A stretch of DNA of 16,181 nucleotides from JAQBQZ01 sp964406475 (GTDB lineage Bacteria > Patescibacteriota > Minisyncoccia > Phycocordibacterales > CAIRYW01). Numbering within the stretch: position 1 is the stretch's first letter; the number at the start of each line of letters is the position of its first letter. The stretch is taken from NCBI GenBank assembly GCA_964406475.1, contig CAYORS010000015.1, forward strand, positions 1 through 16,181, read 5' to 3'. The notes under the pieces are model-generated. The model was not told where the DNA came from and did not search any database. It saw only the letters and a program-made list of their open reading frames with translations. A program made the position numbers and the translations under genes. Below are positions 5,864-13,728 of the stretch, piece after piece.

Positions 5864-5892
5864 ATTATACGGGTTTTTGTGGGTTTTGCAAA
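5864..5892 (-). promoter_or_regulatory. secD promoter
   Basis: Minus strand: -10 TATAAT (5864-5869), 17-bp spacer, -35 TTTGCA (5887-5892; TTGCAA with a 16-bp spacer is equally possible). The ATG of secD starts 8 bases after the -10. The -35 lies in the palindrome TTTTGCAAAA (5884-5893), also present in the promoter of the next gene upstream. Confidence 0.7.
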
Positions 5893-5921
5893 AATAAAAA
5901 TAGAGTGTGTTTCCACACTCT
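5890..5921 (-). terminator. Rho-independent terminator of the DUF218-like gene
   Basis: On the minus strand AGAGTGTG-GAAA-CACACTCT forms a perfect 8-bp hairpin with a stable GNRA loop (5902-5921), followed by ATTTTTATTTTT. The stop codon of the gene (5920-5922) overlaps the base of the stem. It also abuts the secD promoter. Confidence 0.92.
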
Positions 5922-6438
5922 AGATACGACCTGCTCTACGTCGATGGGATACCAATTCCCAAAATATGAACTTCAGACCGCAGAGATCAATAATCGGATA
6001 CAAGACCGTGAGCAGCGGATCAAAGAAAAAGTCAGCCAAACGTGGCAAACCCCAGGCAATGATCCACCTCTTTACATCGAGTCCTTCTCTTTGCGTAATC
6101 CACCATACTCGAGGAAAATGCAAGCCAGAACATGCAACAACGATCTCCTCCTCTTGAGTAAACTGACCTCTCGCAAAGACTATCTGCGAGTATGTGTCAT
6201 CCCCTCGCGGAAAAAGATGAAGAGATTGGATTCCCATCTCACGAGCATACCGAGCAAATGTATGAAGCTCAGGCTCTTCACCCTTGAGTTCTACAGCAGT
6301 TGGGATTGCCACACTACATTTAGCCCGAGACTGATATTGGATGGTCTTTACAAGTATCTGATACCAGTCTTGCAACTTCAAACATGGAAACCTCCGCACT
6401 CCAAAAGGAGGCTTGGTGATAATGAGAACAGTTAACAT
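5920..6438 (-). CDS. DUF218/YdcF-like protein
   Basis: This 172-residue protein resembles the DUF218 (YdcF/SanA/ElyC) superfamily, a Rossmann-like fold found in envelope-related proteins of mostly unknown reaction. The order of family features is visible: an acidic stretch around Glu57 (EPELHTFARYAREMGI), GDDTYSQI (79-86) matching the family's S-x-N/D-T-x-x-N segment, and IVVACSGLHFPRVWWI (99-114) matching the VTSxxHxxRA segment. A C-terminal YPIIDLCGLKFIFWELVSHRRR tail (147-168) follows. It lacks the N-terminal membrane helices of ElyC or SanA. It is richer in G+C than its neighbours. A promoter (6448-6475) and a clean terminator make it a single-gene unit. A longer plus-strand frame over the same bases is its shadow. 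The reaction is unknown. Confidence 0.65.
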   Translation of the reverse strand: MLTVLIITKPPFGVRRFPCLKLQDWYQILVKTIQYQSRAKCSVAIPTAVELKGEEPELHTFARYAREMGIQSLHLFPRGDDTYSQIVFARGQFTQEEEIVVACSGLHFPRVWWITQREGLDVKRWIIAWGLPRLADFFFDPLLTVLYPIIDLCGLKFIFWELVSHRRRAGRI

Positions 6439-6447
6439 ACTGTCCCA

Positions 6448-6475
6448 AGTGTACTTATTTTTTGCGGTTTTGCAA
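6448..6475 (-). promoter_or_regulatory. Promoter of the DUF218-like gene
   Basis: Minus strand: -35 TTGCAA (6470-6475), 16-bp spacer, -10 TACACT (6448-6453), then 9 bases to ATG. The -35 lies inside TTTTGCAAAACC, the same block as at the secD promoter. Confidence 0.5.
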
Positions 6476-6556
6476 AATTAACTAATATAATTCAGCACTT
6501 GTTTAAAGCCCCTAGCTACATCAAGATACTCTATATGTTGCCAGTTTTAACAGCGC

Positions 6557-7297
6557 TTACTTTGATGTAATGTTTTGATAATCAAACGGTGGAACATCCT
6601 GTCCTAAATAAAGGAATAGCAGCACATCACCAACTTGTTTGAATATTTGTTGTCCATTACTCACCCCAAACTCACCACACACACCCCAGAGAGGATCGCC
6701 CTCTGGAACATAACTCTCCAATTCTTTTTCATAATTGATCACAAAAGTTCCATCGGAAGTGTTTTTTTCTATAAAGCAGTATCGTCTCTGCTCTGACGTA
6801 GGTAGTGCATTTATAATTGCCGATATGATTTCTTCTGGCTGTTTACCATCTAAAAACCAGTAATAACCAAAAGAAGCGACAGAAGCCTTATCATCCCAGG
6901 CAGGACCCTCCTTTTCATCGTAATAATTAGTATATTTCAAAACACCATCGCCCGCCAGCCATTGAGTCGAACTAGCAAAACCGTAATCAAGGTCACCACA
7001 CGCATACGCAGGGAAACTAATACTGTGCTTTGTAGGAGTATCATTAAGTCCATGGAGCGGAACATTCATAATACTCGGTCCACAACTATTAGAAAACATA
7101 TTTTTAATTTCTTTATTCCAGTCAAATGAATTCTTTATCGAAACGGTTTTGATTTTGACACCACTTATGGTTTGTGCTGAATCTTTTGTACCCTTGGATA
7201 CATTTACCTGCACAAAATTCCCATGCATCAAAGAATACAACACACCTGAAATAATTCCTACACAAACGAGGGTATATATCAAACTTTTTTTACTCAT
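6557..7297 (-). CDS. Membrane-anchored extracytoplasmic protein of unknown function
   Basis: This 246-residue protein has a short basic N-terminus (MSKK) and one hydrophobic segment (about 6-24), a signal anchor. The rest is polar and should lie outside the membrane. Four cysteines remain in the outer part (72, 100, 174, 207), enough for two disulfides. No lipobox Cys is at the right place. Sequence such as FGYYWFLDGKQPEEIISAIINALP (143-166) and CGEFGVSNGQQIF (207-219) matches nothing I recognise. It lies between the DUF218-like gene and the epimerase, all on the minus strand, with 118- and 41-base gaps. No clear promoter: a TAAAAT lies 5 bases before ATG without a good -35. A link to surface glycan synthesis by neighbourhood is only a guess. 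Confidence 0.8.
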   Translation of the reverse strand: MSKKSLIYTLVCVGIISGVLYSLMHGNFVQVNVSKGTKDSAQTISGVKIKTVSIKNSFDWNKEIKNMFSNSCGPSIMNVPLHGLNDTPTKHSISFPAYACGDLDYGFASSTQWLAGDGVLKYTNYYDEKEGPAWDDKASVASFGYYWFLDGKQPEEIISAIINALPTSEQRRYCFIEKNTSDGTFVINYEKELESYVPEGDPLWGVCGEFGVSNGQQIFKQVGDVLLFLYLGQDVPPFDYQNITSK

Positions 7298-7338
7298 GAC
7301 TAATTTTAATTATTTATAAAGCGTTCCTTATTTTAATC

Positions 7339-8229
7339 TTACCCCTTCAACTCCTCTACCGCCTTTTCAAAATTTTCTTGTGGTATCCAACCAAGTAGTT
7401 CTCGTGCAAGGGTATTATCAGCCAAGGTATTCCTTGGCTCGATGCGTGCTGGAACAAACTCATATTCACCACCAATGAGCTTCGCGATTTCTAGCACCGA
7501 CTTGTTATTCCCTGCTCCAATATTAATAACCTCTCCATTACCCACCTTGCCACTCTCCATTGCGAGAATATTTGCCCTCACAACATCACGTACGTGTGTA
7601 AAATCTCTTGTCTGAAGTCCGTCACCAGTTATTGTCATCTTCTGCCCTTCTCGCTTTTGCTTAAGAAATCTTGCTATCACGAGCGCATACGCACCCTCTT
7701 CACTCTGGCGTGGTCCATATACATTAAAATACCTAAGACACACTGTCGGGAGCCCATACACTCGACTCCAAATCCGACACATATGCTCGCCCACATATTT
7801 CTGTAGACCATACGGACTTACTGGTTTTGGGAGCATGGTCTCTACAAGTGGCATGGTATCTTGCTCACCGTATGCGGAGCTTGATGCGGAGTACACAAGT
7901 TTTTTGACTCCCGCTTCATGTGCTGCGATAAGTACATTTTGAGTCCCACCCATATTGACTGTATTGGTCTCTAATGGATGTTCGATAGAATACTGCACAC
8001 GAGGCATAGCTGCAAAGTGGAACACACAATCAACACCAACAAAAAATGGTTTGATTTCGTCGAGATTACATATATCTGCTTTATGGAAGATGGCTTTTGG
8101 ATTTATATTTTCCTGTTTGCCACCAGAGAGGTTGTCGATAACATGTACCTCATGACCCTTTTCCAAGAGCGCATCAACCGCATTTGATCCAATAAATCCC
8201 GCACCGCCAGTTACAATTACTTTTGCCAT
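7339..8229 (-). CDS. NAD-dependent sugar-nucleotide epimerase/dehydratase (extended SDR, GalE/WbpP-like)
   Basis: This 296-residue cytoplasmic enzyme probably interconverts UDP-hexoses or UDP-N-acetylhexosamines, supplying sugars for the glycosyltransferases next door. It shows the NAD-binding GGAGFIG (8-14), DN at 32-33 after the second strand, and HFAAMPRV (71-78). The SASSSAYG (114-121) supplies the catalytic Ser, and the catalytic pair Tyr140/Lys144 lies in YGLQK. RYFNVYGPRQ and DGLQTRDFTHVRDVV follow, as in UDP-glucose/UDP-GlcNAc 4-epimerases. It is slightly short at the C-terminus compared with GalE (about 330-340) but matches compact archaeal and CPR members. The exact substrate cannot be fixed. 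A promoter with a 29-base gap lies upstream, and no Shine-Dalgarno is visible. Confidence 0.93.
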   Translation of the reverse strand: MAKVIVTGGAGFIGSNAVDALLEKGHEVHVIDNLSGGKQENINPKAIFHKADICNLDEIKPFFVGVDCVFHFAAMPRVQYSIEHPLETNTVNMGGTQNVLIAAHEAGVKKLVYSASSSAYGEQDTMPLVETMLPKPVSPYGLQKYVGEHMCRIWSRVYGLPTVCLRYFNVYGPRQSEEGAYALVIARFLKQKREGQKMTITGDGLQTRDFTHVRDVVRANILAMESGKVGNGEVINIGAGNNKSVLEIAKLIGGEYEFVPARIEPRNTLADNTLARELLGWIPQENFEKAVEELKG

Positions 8230-8258
8230 GATATATATGATTATTATTTATTAGTATC

Positions 8259-8286
8259 ATTATATATCTTATAACCCTTAGAGCAA
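8259..8286 (-). promoter_or_regulatory. Probable promoter of the epimerase gene
   Basis: Minus strand: -35 TTGCTC (8281-8286), 16-bp spacer, -10 TATAAT (8259-8264). It leaves a short 5' leader of about 22 bases without a Shine-Dalgarno. The surrounding AT-rich ATATAT sequence makes other -10 choices possible. Confidence 0.45.
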
Positions 8287-8315
8287 AGCGATCCACTCGT
8301 GCAAAGCAGAAAACA

Positions 8316-9665
8316 CTATCTTCCCTTTTGAGAAAGAATGGTCTTAATAGTCTTAAGAGCGATGACAATATCGAGAGCAAAAGATCGATTTTTGATATAA
8401 AAAAGATCGTATGAAAGTTTTTCTTTTGTTTCCTCAACAGCAGTACCGTGATGTGGATGGTTGTCATGATAAATCTGTGCCCATCCCGATAGACCTGGTT
8501 TGATGATATGCCTTACATTATAATACGGAATTTTGTCTTGATACTCTCTTACAAGATCTGGTATTTCAGGGCGTGGACCAATAATGGAAATATCACCTTT
8601 AAAAACATTCCAAATTTGAGGAAGCTCATCGATTCGTGACCTGCGCAAAAAAGCACCCAACAAAGTAATCCGTTCAGCAGAGTCATTTGTCACGTCAAGA
8701 TCTTTCATGTCTTTCATACTCCGAAATTTAATGATATGAATTATGTCACCATTTTTGCCAATACGATTTTGTCTAAAGAAGACCTTTCCTCCATCTTGGA
8801 TTTTGGTTCCTAAATACACAAATGGATATACAACACAAAAAACCAACAAAACAGGAAGAGCAAGAAGGATGTCCATCATTCTTTTCAAAATATCGTATGC
8901 TGGCTTGGGAGTCAAAGAGAGATTTTCGATGAACCATCCATAGCTTACTGTCTCAACAGGAAGCCTATCAAACACCTCTTCAAACAAAAGACAAAAATCA
9001 ACAAACCTGACTTTTGAAAAAAGAAGTTCATACAAACCAGATACCACTTCACGAATCTTCGGATTACCAAAATCAACAATCACAAGAGATACCTTCTCTT
9101 GTGAAACTTTTTCAATCACCTTTTCTCTAAAATTGTCGAGAGAAATATCTTTAATATCGGTAATGGGGATAATCTCAAGTCCACTACGAATATCACTATT
9201 AAGTTCTGTAAGAAGCATATCCACTTCTTTACCATCGGCAATAAGAAGTGCTTTTTCTTTTTTTCTATTTGAAAAAAGATTAAGTAAAAATATTCTCCAT
9301 ACAAAAGAAAAAATAAAAGAAAACACAATACAAAAGAAAAGAATCGTTTTTGGTGTAATACCAAAAACAGGAATACTATAAAAAATAATAATTGCCAAAA
9401 CACTATTAAATACTTGCGTTTGAATCAAAAGAACCGGGAGTTTGCGACGTCTTGAAATACGTTGCTTCTCATACAAACCAGCAACAAAAAAACTCAAAAT
9501 CCAAAGCACAAAAACAAAAGAAAAAGGAAGAAGGTTTGTTGTGAGAGTATTCAAAGAAGGAAAACTACCTCCTCGTATTGAAAGGGCAATAAAAAGAGAC
9601 AACACAAAAGAAATAGCGTCACCACAGAGGAAGAGAAGAGAGTCTTTTTTGTTTCCCGTAATCAT
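8316..9665 (-). CDS. Polyprenyl-phosphate glycosylphosphotransferase (WcaJ/WbaP type)
   Basis: This membrane enzyme starts surface glycan synthesis by moving a sugar-1-phosphate from a UDP-sugar to undecaprenyl phosphate. The 449-residue protein has an N-terminal membrane domain (helices between about 8 and 130) and a middle CoA-binding-like region (about 138-230). The C-terminal bacterial sugar transferase domain (about 258-449) carries FFRQNRIGKNG, KFRSMK (313-318), RSRIDELPQIWNVFKGD with the catalytic Asp346-Glu347 pair, IGPRPE (362-367), PGLSGWAQI (390-398) and KLSYDLFYIKN. The first in-frame ATG (9680) lies inside the -10 box TATAATG, so translation should start at the second (9665), giving MITGNKKDSLL. 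It forms a glycan cluster with the epimerase downstream and the divergent GT4 gene. Confidence 0.95.
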   Translation of the reverse strand: MITGNKKDSLLFLCGDAISFVLSLFIALSIRGGSFPSLNTLTTNLLPFSFVFVLWILSFFVAGLYEKQRISRRRKLPVLLIQTQVFNSVLAIIIFYSIPVFGITPKTILFFCIVFSFIFSFVWRIFLLNLFSNRKKEKALLIADGKEVDMLLTELNSDIRSGLEIIPITDIKDISLDNFREKVIEKVSQEKVSLVIVDFGNPKIREVVSGLYELLFSKVRFVDFCLLFEEVFDRLPVETVSYGWFIENLSLTPKPAYDILKRMMDILLALPVLLVFCVVYPFVYLGTKIQDGGKVFFRQNRIGKNGDIIHIIKFRSMKDMKDLDVTNDSAERITLLGAFLRRSRIDELPQIWNVFKGDISIIGPRPEIPDLVREYQDKIPYYNVRHIIKPGLSGWAQIYHDNHPHHGTAVEETKEKLSYDLFYIKNRSFALDIVIALKTIKTILSQKGR

Positions 9666-9678
9666 AGATATATGGTAC

Positions 9679-9693
9679 ATTATATACTATACT
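9679..9693. promoter_or_regulatory. Divergent promoter region between the PGT and GT4 genes
   Basis: Minus strand: TATAAT (9679-9684), 13 bases before the ATG at 9665. Plus strand: TATACT at 9683-9688 and again at 9688-9693, both upstream of the GT4 start. The -10 elements of the two directions overlap, so the two glycan genes may compete for polymerase. The -35 elements are not clear. Confidence 0.5.
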
Positions 9694-9721
9694 AAAAAGA
9701 GTGTTTTGCCAACCAATCGGT

Positions 9722-10879
9722 ATGCCAGTACATCAAAAAAAGATAATTTACGTTATTACAAAATCAAACTGGGGCGGTGCTCAAAGGTATGTGTTTGATA
9801 TGGCGAAGAAAGCGAAAGAAAATAAATACGAAGTTATTGTTGCCTGTGGAGGAAGTGGGCTTTTAAAGAAAAATCTTGAAGAAAACCATATCCAAACAAT
9901 TACCATTCCTTTTCTTGATCGAGATATTTCTTTCATAAATGAAATCAAAGCTTTCATATTCATATTCAAACTCTTCTTGAAAGAAAAACCTGCTATTATT
10001 CATCTCAATAGTTCAAAAGCGGGTCTTGCAGCTCTCGCAGGACGACTGGCATCAATACCGAGAATCATTTTCACACTTCACGGGCTTGCTACTAACGAAA
10101 ACAGGACTTTTATCGAAAAAAAAATCATACACATTATTTACTGGATTACTATCAAACTATCTCACGAGACAATCGCTGTATCGTATGCACTCAAAGATCA
10201 ACTCAAAAAACTTTTATGGGGTGTTGATAAAAAAATTCATATAATCCACAACGGTATTTCTCATACTCACCACACAACCAAATCTCTTGCACGAGTGGAA
10301 TTATTAAACCATCTGACACAAAAAGGTATCGCACCGAACCTCCAGATTGCATCGCTTTTTTTAGGGACAATTGGAGAACTTCATCCCATCAAAGGACACT
10401 CTTACTTGCTTCAAGGATTCAAAAACGCACTTGAAGAATCCGCTCTCCCTCTCTATCTTTTTATTATTGGCGACGGGGAACTCCGCGATACTCTCCAGAA
10501 AGAAATTGAAAAGCTAGAAATTAAGAAAAATGTCTTTTTGTGTGGACATATAGAAAATGCCGCCTCTCTTTTAAAAGCCTTTGATATGTTTGTACTTCCC
10601 TCTCTATCTGAGGGGTTACCTTATGTCGTACTTGAAGCAGGCGATGCTCATCTGCCCGTCATTGCAAGTAACGTAGGAGGCATATCAGAAATCATCGAGG
10701 ATGGAGAAAGCGGCGAACTTATCACCCCAAAATCAAGTGGAGAAATTACTGATGCAATTCTCTCTCTGGCTTTTGATCCTCACATACGAAAAACAATGTC
10801 ACACAATCTCCATCAAAAAATATCAACAGAATTCGATCTTGAAACAATGTTTATAAAAACAATTGCCTTTTATCAGTAA
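9722..10879 (+). CDS. Family 4 glycosyltransferase (GT-B fold)
   Basis: This 385-residue enzyme transfers a sugar from a nucleotide donor, probably onto the lipid-linked glycan started by the adjacent PGT, at the cytoplasmic face of the membrane. N-terminal domain: KIIYVITKSNWGGAQRYVFDMA (7-28) with the glycine-rich acceptor loop, IHLNSSKAG (93-101) and FTLHG (117-121). C-terminal donor domain: FLGTIGELHPIKG (213-225), FIIGDGELRDTL (247-258), FLCGHIENAASLL (272-284) and the EX7E motif EGLPYVVLE (Glu297, Glu305). Start: a GTG at 9701 is also open, but ATG 9722 puts the first strand at the usual distance and leaves room for the divergent promoter. Neither has a convincing Shine-Dalgarno. Ten bases separate it from the next gene. 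Sugar and acceptor are unknown. Confidence 0.93.
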   Translation: MPVHQKKIIYVITKSNWGGAQRYVFDMAKKAKENKYEVIVACGGSGLLKKNLEENHIQTITIPFLDRDISFINEIKAFIFIFKLFLKEKPAIIHLNSSKAGLAALAGRLASIPRIIFTLHGLATNENRTFIEKKIIHIIYWITIKLSHETIAVSYALKDQLKKLLWGVDKKIHIIHNGISHTHHTTKSLARVELLNHLTQKGIAPNLQIASLFLGTIGELHPIKGHSYLLQGFKNALEESALPLYLFIIGDGELRDTLQKEIEKLEIKKNVFLCGHIENAASLLKAFDMFVLPSLSEGLPYVVLEAGDAHLPVIASNVGGISEIIEDGESGELITPKSSGEITDAILSLAFDPHIRKTMSHNLHQKISTEFDLETMFIKTIAFYQ

Positions 10880-10889
10880 TAACAAAAAT

Positions 10890-11174
10890 ATGAATCTAGA
10901 ATTTGAAGATAATCAAAAAAAACCTCTATCACAATATCAGACTGATTCACAAAGCGGGATTGTAGGTTTTCTTATTCGTAAAAAGATAATCAAAACAAAA
11001 GAAAAAGCAAATGTATTACTTTTAATAATTACAATTACGGCTATCATTGTCACTATTGTTTTAATTTTTAATTTTATAAAAAACAACAAAACAAACACAT
11101 CAGTTAACTACAAATTTTCAAAAGAATTTATCAAAAGACTTCCTCCTGCTATACAGACAAACATCTTAAAATGA
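10890..11174 (+). CDS. Small single-pass membrane protein next to the pilin gene
   Basis: This 94-residue protein has a charged cytoplasmic N-terminus (1-40, with KKIIKTKEK just before the membrane), one transmembrane helix (about 41-63, NVLLLIITITAIIVTIVLIF), and a short outer tail ending RLPPAIQTNILK. It is not recognised as a known family. The ATG at 10890 is preferred over a TTG at 10863, which would overlap the GT4 stop. It overlaps the pilin gene by four bases (ATGA, 11171-11174). That arrangement usually means translational coupling, so the two products are probably made together. A role in assembling or anchoring the pilin-like protein is inferred from this coupling only. Confidence 0.75.
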   Translation: MNLEFEDNQKKPLSQYQTDSQSGIVGFLIRKKIIKTKEKANVLLLIITITAIIVTIVLIFNFIKNNKTNTSVNYKFSKEFIKRLPPAIQTNILK

Positions 11175-12598
11175 AAACAATAAAAAAATCTAAATCCGGC
11201 TTCACAATTATAGAACTGCTTGTTGTTGTTTCTATAATTGGACTTCTGGCAACCATTGCAATGGTTGCACTCGGAGACGCAAGAAACAAAGCCAAAGATG
11301 CAAAAATAAAAACAGAGCTTAATGGAATAATGCTTGCTCTTGAGGAATACAACTCTTCGCATGGAGGGTACCCTAATCCAAAAACAAACACCAATGGTAT
11401 GTATTGTATTGGTGCATCAGACTGTCTTCTTGCAGGCATATCTATTAATACAGCTTTTCCTGAAAACATCACAGCATTTACAGTAAGGCAAATAGCATCT
11501 CTTTTTCCATATTTTAATACAAACATAAGTTATAAAGATACAAATAGCAATGAAAACAAAGGATATATTTATATAACATGTAGCGAACAAACTGACATCT
11601 GCCCACCAAATACAGCTTTGATTATTTATCCTACCAAAACATCAGTCAAAGCAATTCGTGTTGGAAACTATGCAGAAATAAACTGTGATCTTGAAACTTG
11701 CTATACCATCGAATCAAACTCTACTGGAAATGATTGTGGTATTCTCGACAATGAATCTTGCTCCAACTTTTGTTCGGCGCAACAATCAACCAACTATGAT
11801 CAAGATGGGACGGGACAATGTCATGGTACATGGTTTTCTAATGATGTTAATACTCAATACTACGGATACACGTCTTCAAACTCTTGGTCTGGGCAAGGAT
11901 ACTACGGGGATGGTGCGCCAAATAATCACTCTTATTTTAACGGAAGTGGTGACTGTATTCAAATATTATCAATTTCAACAGTAGATAACGGAATTCATAC
12001 AGTAGGTAATTACTGTACATCTTCAAATACAACCCCTCACTGTAGTGGAGAAATAACAACGGTATGTTCTGCTTTTTCAACCCAAATAACAGACTGTCAA
12101 TCAAAAGAACTGGTTTGTCTTTGGATATCGGGGAGTCAGGCATATTGTGGTGGAAATGCCACACCACTATCTTGTGCACAATATGATTCTACAATATGCA
12201 GTAATATTTCAGGATGTTTTTGGCAAATAGGAACTGCAAGTTGTTACTATGATGGACATTCCTCTTGTTCTGATGCAGATGAAACAAACTGTAGTATGTA
12301 TGCAGGGTGCACATGGATATCAGAAGGGTCATATTGCAGTGGTACTATCAATTGTAGTTCTTACAATTGTGGTTTGGGTTGTATATACACCCCACCAGAT
12401 GATCATTGTGCAGGTAGTCCTACAAATCAACCGAACTGTGCAAACGGTACCGACAGATTATCATGTGACTATATACAAGGATGCTCATGGGTTGAATCAG
12501 TATTAGATCATTGCGAACAAAAAAACGTTTCGTGCACATCTTTTGGTACAGAAACCGAGTGTGCACGAGTTGATGGATGCTCGTGGTCAAACAACTAA
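11171..12598 (+). CDS. Type IV pilin-like protein with a tandem Cys-rich C-terminal domain
   Basis: This 475-residue surface protein has a class III signal: KSG followed by FTIIELLVVVSIIGLLATIA (11-30). Prepilin peptidase should cut after Gly10, leaving Phe1 and Glu5 of the mature chain. The pseudopilin helix runs to about 62. A pilin-like middle domain follows (to about 180), then a Gly/Ser/Asn-rich section. From residue 299 there are about six tandem modules, each with four Cys and a C-x-W (or C-x-Y) centre (Trp/Tyr at 318, 351, 382, 406, 440, 472). There are about 25 Cys between 282 and 470, implying an extracellular disulfide-bonded stalk or adhesin. Pilins are normally 130-200 residues, so the extra 300 are unusual. 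It is translationally coupled to the small membrane protein upstream and overlaps convergent rodA by four bases. Confidence 0.9.
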   Translation: MKTIKKSKSGFTIIELLVVVSIIGLLATIAMVALGDARNKAKDAKIKTELNGIMLALEEYNSSHGGYPNPKTNTNGMYCIGASDCLLAGISINTAFPENITAFTVRQIASLFPYFNTNISYKDTNSNENKGYIYITCSEQTDICPPNTALIIYPTKTSVKAIRVGNYAEINCDLETCYTIESNSTGNDCGILDNESCSNFCSAQQSTNYDQDGTGQCHGTWFSNDVNTQYYGYTSSNSWSGQGYYGDGAPNNHSYFNGSGDCIQILSISTVDNGIHTVGNYCTSSNTTPHCSGEITTVCSAFSTQITDCQSKELVCLWISGSQAYCGGNATPLSCAQYDSTICSNISGCFWQIGTASCYYDGHSSCSDADETNCSMYAGCTWISEGSYCSGTINCSSYNCGLGCIYTPPDDHCAGSPTNQPNCANGTDRLSCDYIQGCSWVESVLDHCEQKNVSCTSFGTETECARVDGCSWSNN

Positions 12599-13725
12599 AG
12601 ACCAATAAATTCATTCTTTATTACTTCACGATGAGCATGTCTTTGGTATTTACGCATTGCAGAGACCATCCCCAAAGCAATACATGAGATGAGTATGTGC
12701 GATCCCCCATAACTTACAAAAGGCAGAGGAATCCCTGTCACAGGCATAAGTCCAATATTCATTCCAACATTGATGATAAAATGTCCAATAAACATTACGG
12801 CTACCCCAGAGCAAAAAAGTATTTCAAAATTAGTTTCTCCTCTCGTAGCATTGTCAGCTAGTCTAAAAATAAGAATAGAGAACGACCCAAACAAAAACAA
12901 AACGCCCACAAATCCCCACTCCTCGGAAAATGCAGCAAAAATAAAATCCGTCTCGTATTCGGGAAGATAATTGAGTCGTGACTGTGTACCATATCCAATC
13001 CCTTTTCCAAAAACATTACCAGATCCTACAGCGATCACAGACTGGTACGAGTTGTACCCAGCACCTCGAACATCAGCAAGTGGATGAATAAAAGTCATAA
13101 TACGTTTTTTTTGATAATCCTTAAAAACATAAACCCACAAAAGAGAAAAAGAAATGAGACCAATACATATGACAGCTGTAAGATGTTTTTTGGAAATACC
13201 TGCAACCAAAATCATTCCAAACCATATAAGAAAAAGAATAATACCCAAACCAAGATCCGGCTGCAGCATAACCAAGAAAAAAAGCACAAACGCATAAAGT
13301 CCTGATACAAAAATATGTCTTACATTTGCAATCTCAACATGTCGTTTTGAAAAATACTTTGCAAGAATTAAAATCAGCGCTAGCTTTGCAAAATCTGCAG
13401 GTTGAAAAGAAAAAAGACCAAAATCAATCCAGCTTTTTGCACCCTTAATTGTTCGTCCAACAAGCAATACGAGAAGGAGAAGACTCAGTGCTCCAGCATA
13501 CACAAGAACAACAGGGCTTGTTTTACGCAAAAATCTAAAATCAAAAAAACTAATTCCTACAAAACAACAAAGTGATAGAAGAACCCATATGACTTGCCTC
13601 GCAAAAAAATGCACCTCCCCCGTAAAAGAATACATTGTCACAAGGCCTCCAACCATAAGAGGTATCATAGCAAAAAAAAGCAACCAATCTACCGACACAA
13701 AGAAAGGAGAAAAGAATTTTTTCAT
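12595..13725 (-). CDS. rodA: Peptidoglycan glycosyltransferase RodA (SEDS family)
   Basis: RodA is an integral membrane transglycosylase that polymerises lipid II during lateral wall growth together with a class B PBP. The 376-residue length fits RodA. About ten membrane helices are visible. Family motifs: GAKSWIDFGLFSFQPADFAK (95-114), QPDLG (155-159), GAGYNSYQSVIAVGSG (221-236), GKGIGYGTQSRLNYLPE (240-256), ETDFIFAAFSEEWGF (258-272, where Asp260 aligns with the catalytic Asp262 of E. coli RodA), and GMNIGLMPVTGIPLPFVSYGGS (321-342). The usual QPSE/F-A-K reads QPADFAK here. The gene follows the DCGG-motif protein by three bases, so they share a transcript. It ends inside the convergent pilin gene with no room for a terminator. 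FtsW is less likely: the RodA-type TDFIFA and SEEWGF are present. Confidence 0.95.
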   Translation of the reverse strand: MKKFFSPFFVSVDWLLFFAMIPLMVGGLVTMYSFTGEVHFFARQVIWVLLSLCCFVGISFFDFRFLRKTSPVVLVYAGALSLLLLVLLVGRTIKGAKSWIDFGLFSFQPADFAKLALILILAKYFSKRHVEIANVRHIFVSGLYAFVLFFLVMLQPDLGLGIILFLIWFGMILVAGISKKHLTAVICIGLISFSLLWVYVFKDYQKKRIMTFIHPLADVRGAGYNSYQSVIAVGSGNVFGKGIGYGTQSRLNYLPEYETDFIFAAFSEEWGFVGVLFLFGSFSILIFRLADNATRGETNFEILFCSGVAVMFIGHFIINVGMNIGLMPVTGIPLPFVSYGGSHILISCIALGMVSAMRKYQRHAHREVIKNEFIGL

Positions 13726-13728
13726 AAA

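Noticed and set aside
5857..6435. 192-codon plus-strand frame opposite the DUF218-like gene
   Set aside because: The minus-strand frame has family motifs, a promoter and a terminator. The plus-strand product has no recognisable features and starts inside the secD promoter.
9116..9403. 95-codon frame rich in Phe and Leu inside the glycosylphosphotransferase gene
   Set aside because: It is an out-of-frame product of an AT-rich membrane-protein gene, hydrophobic by composition.
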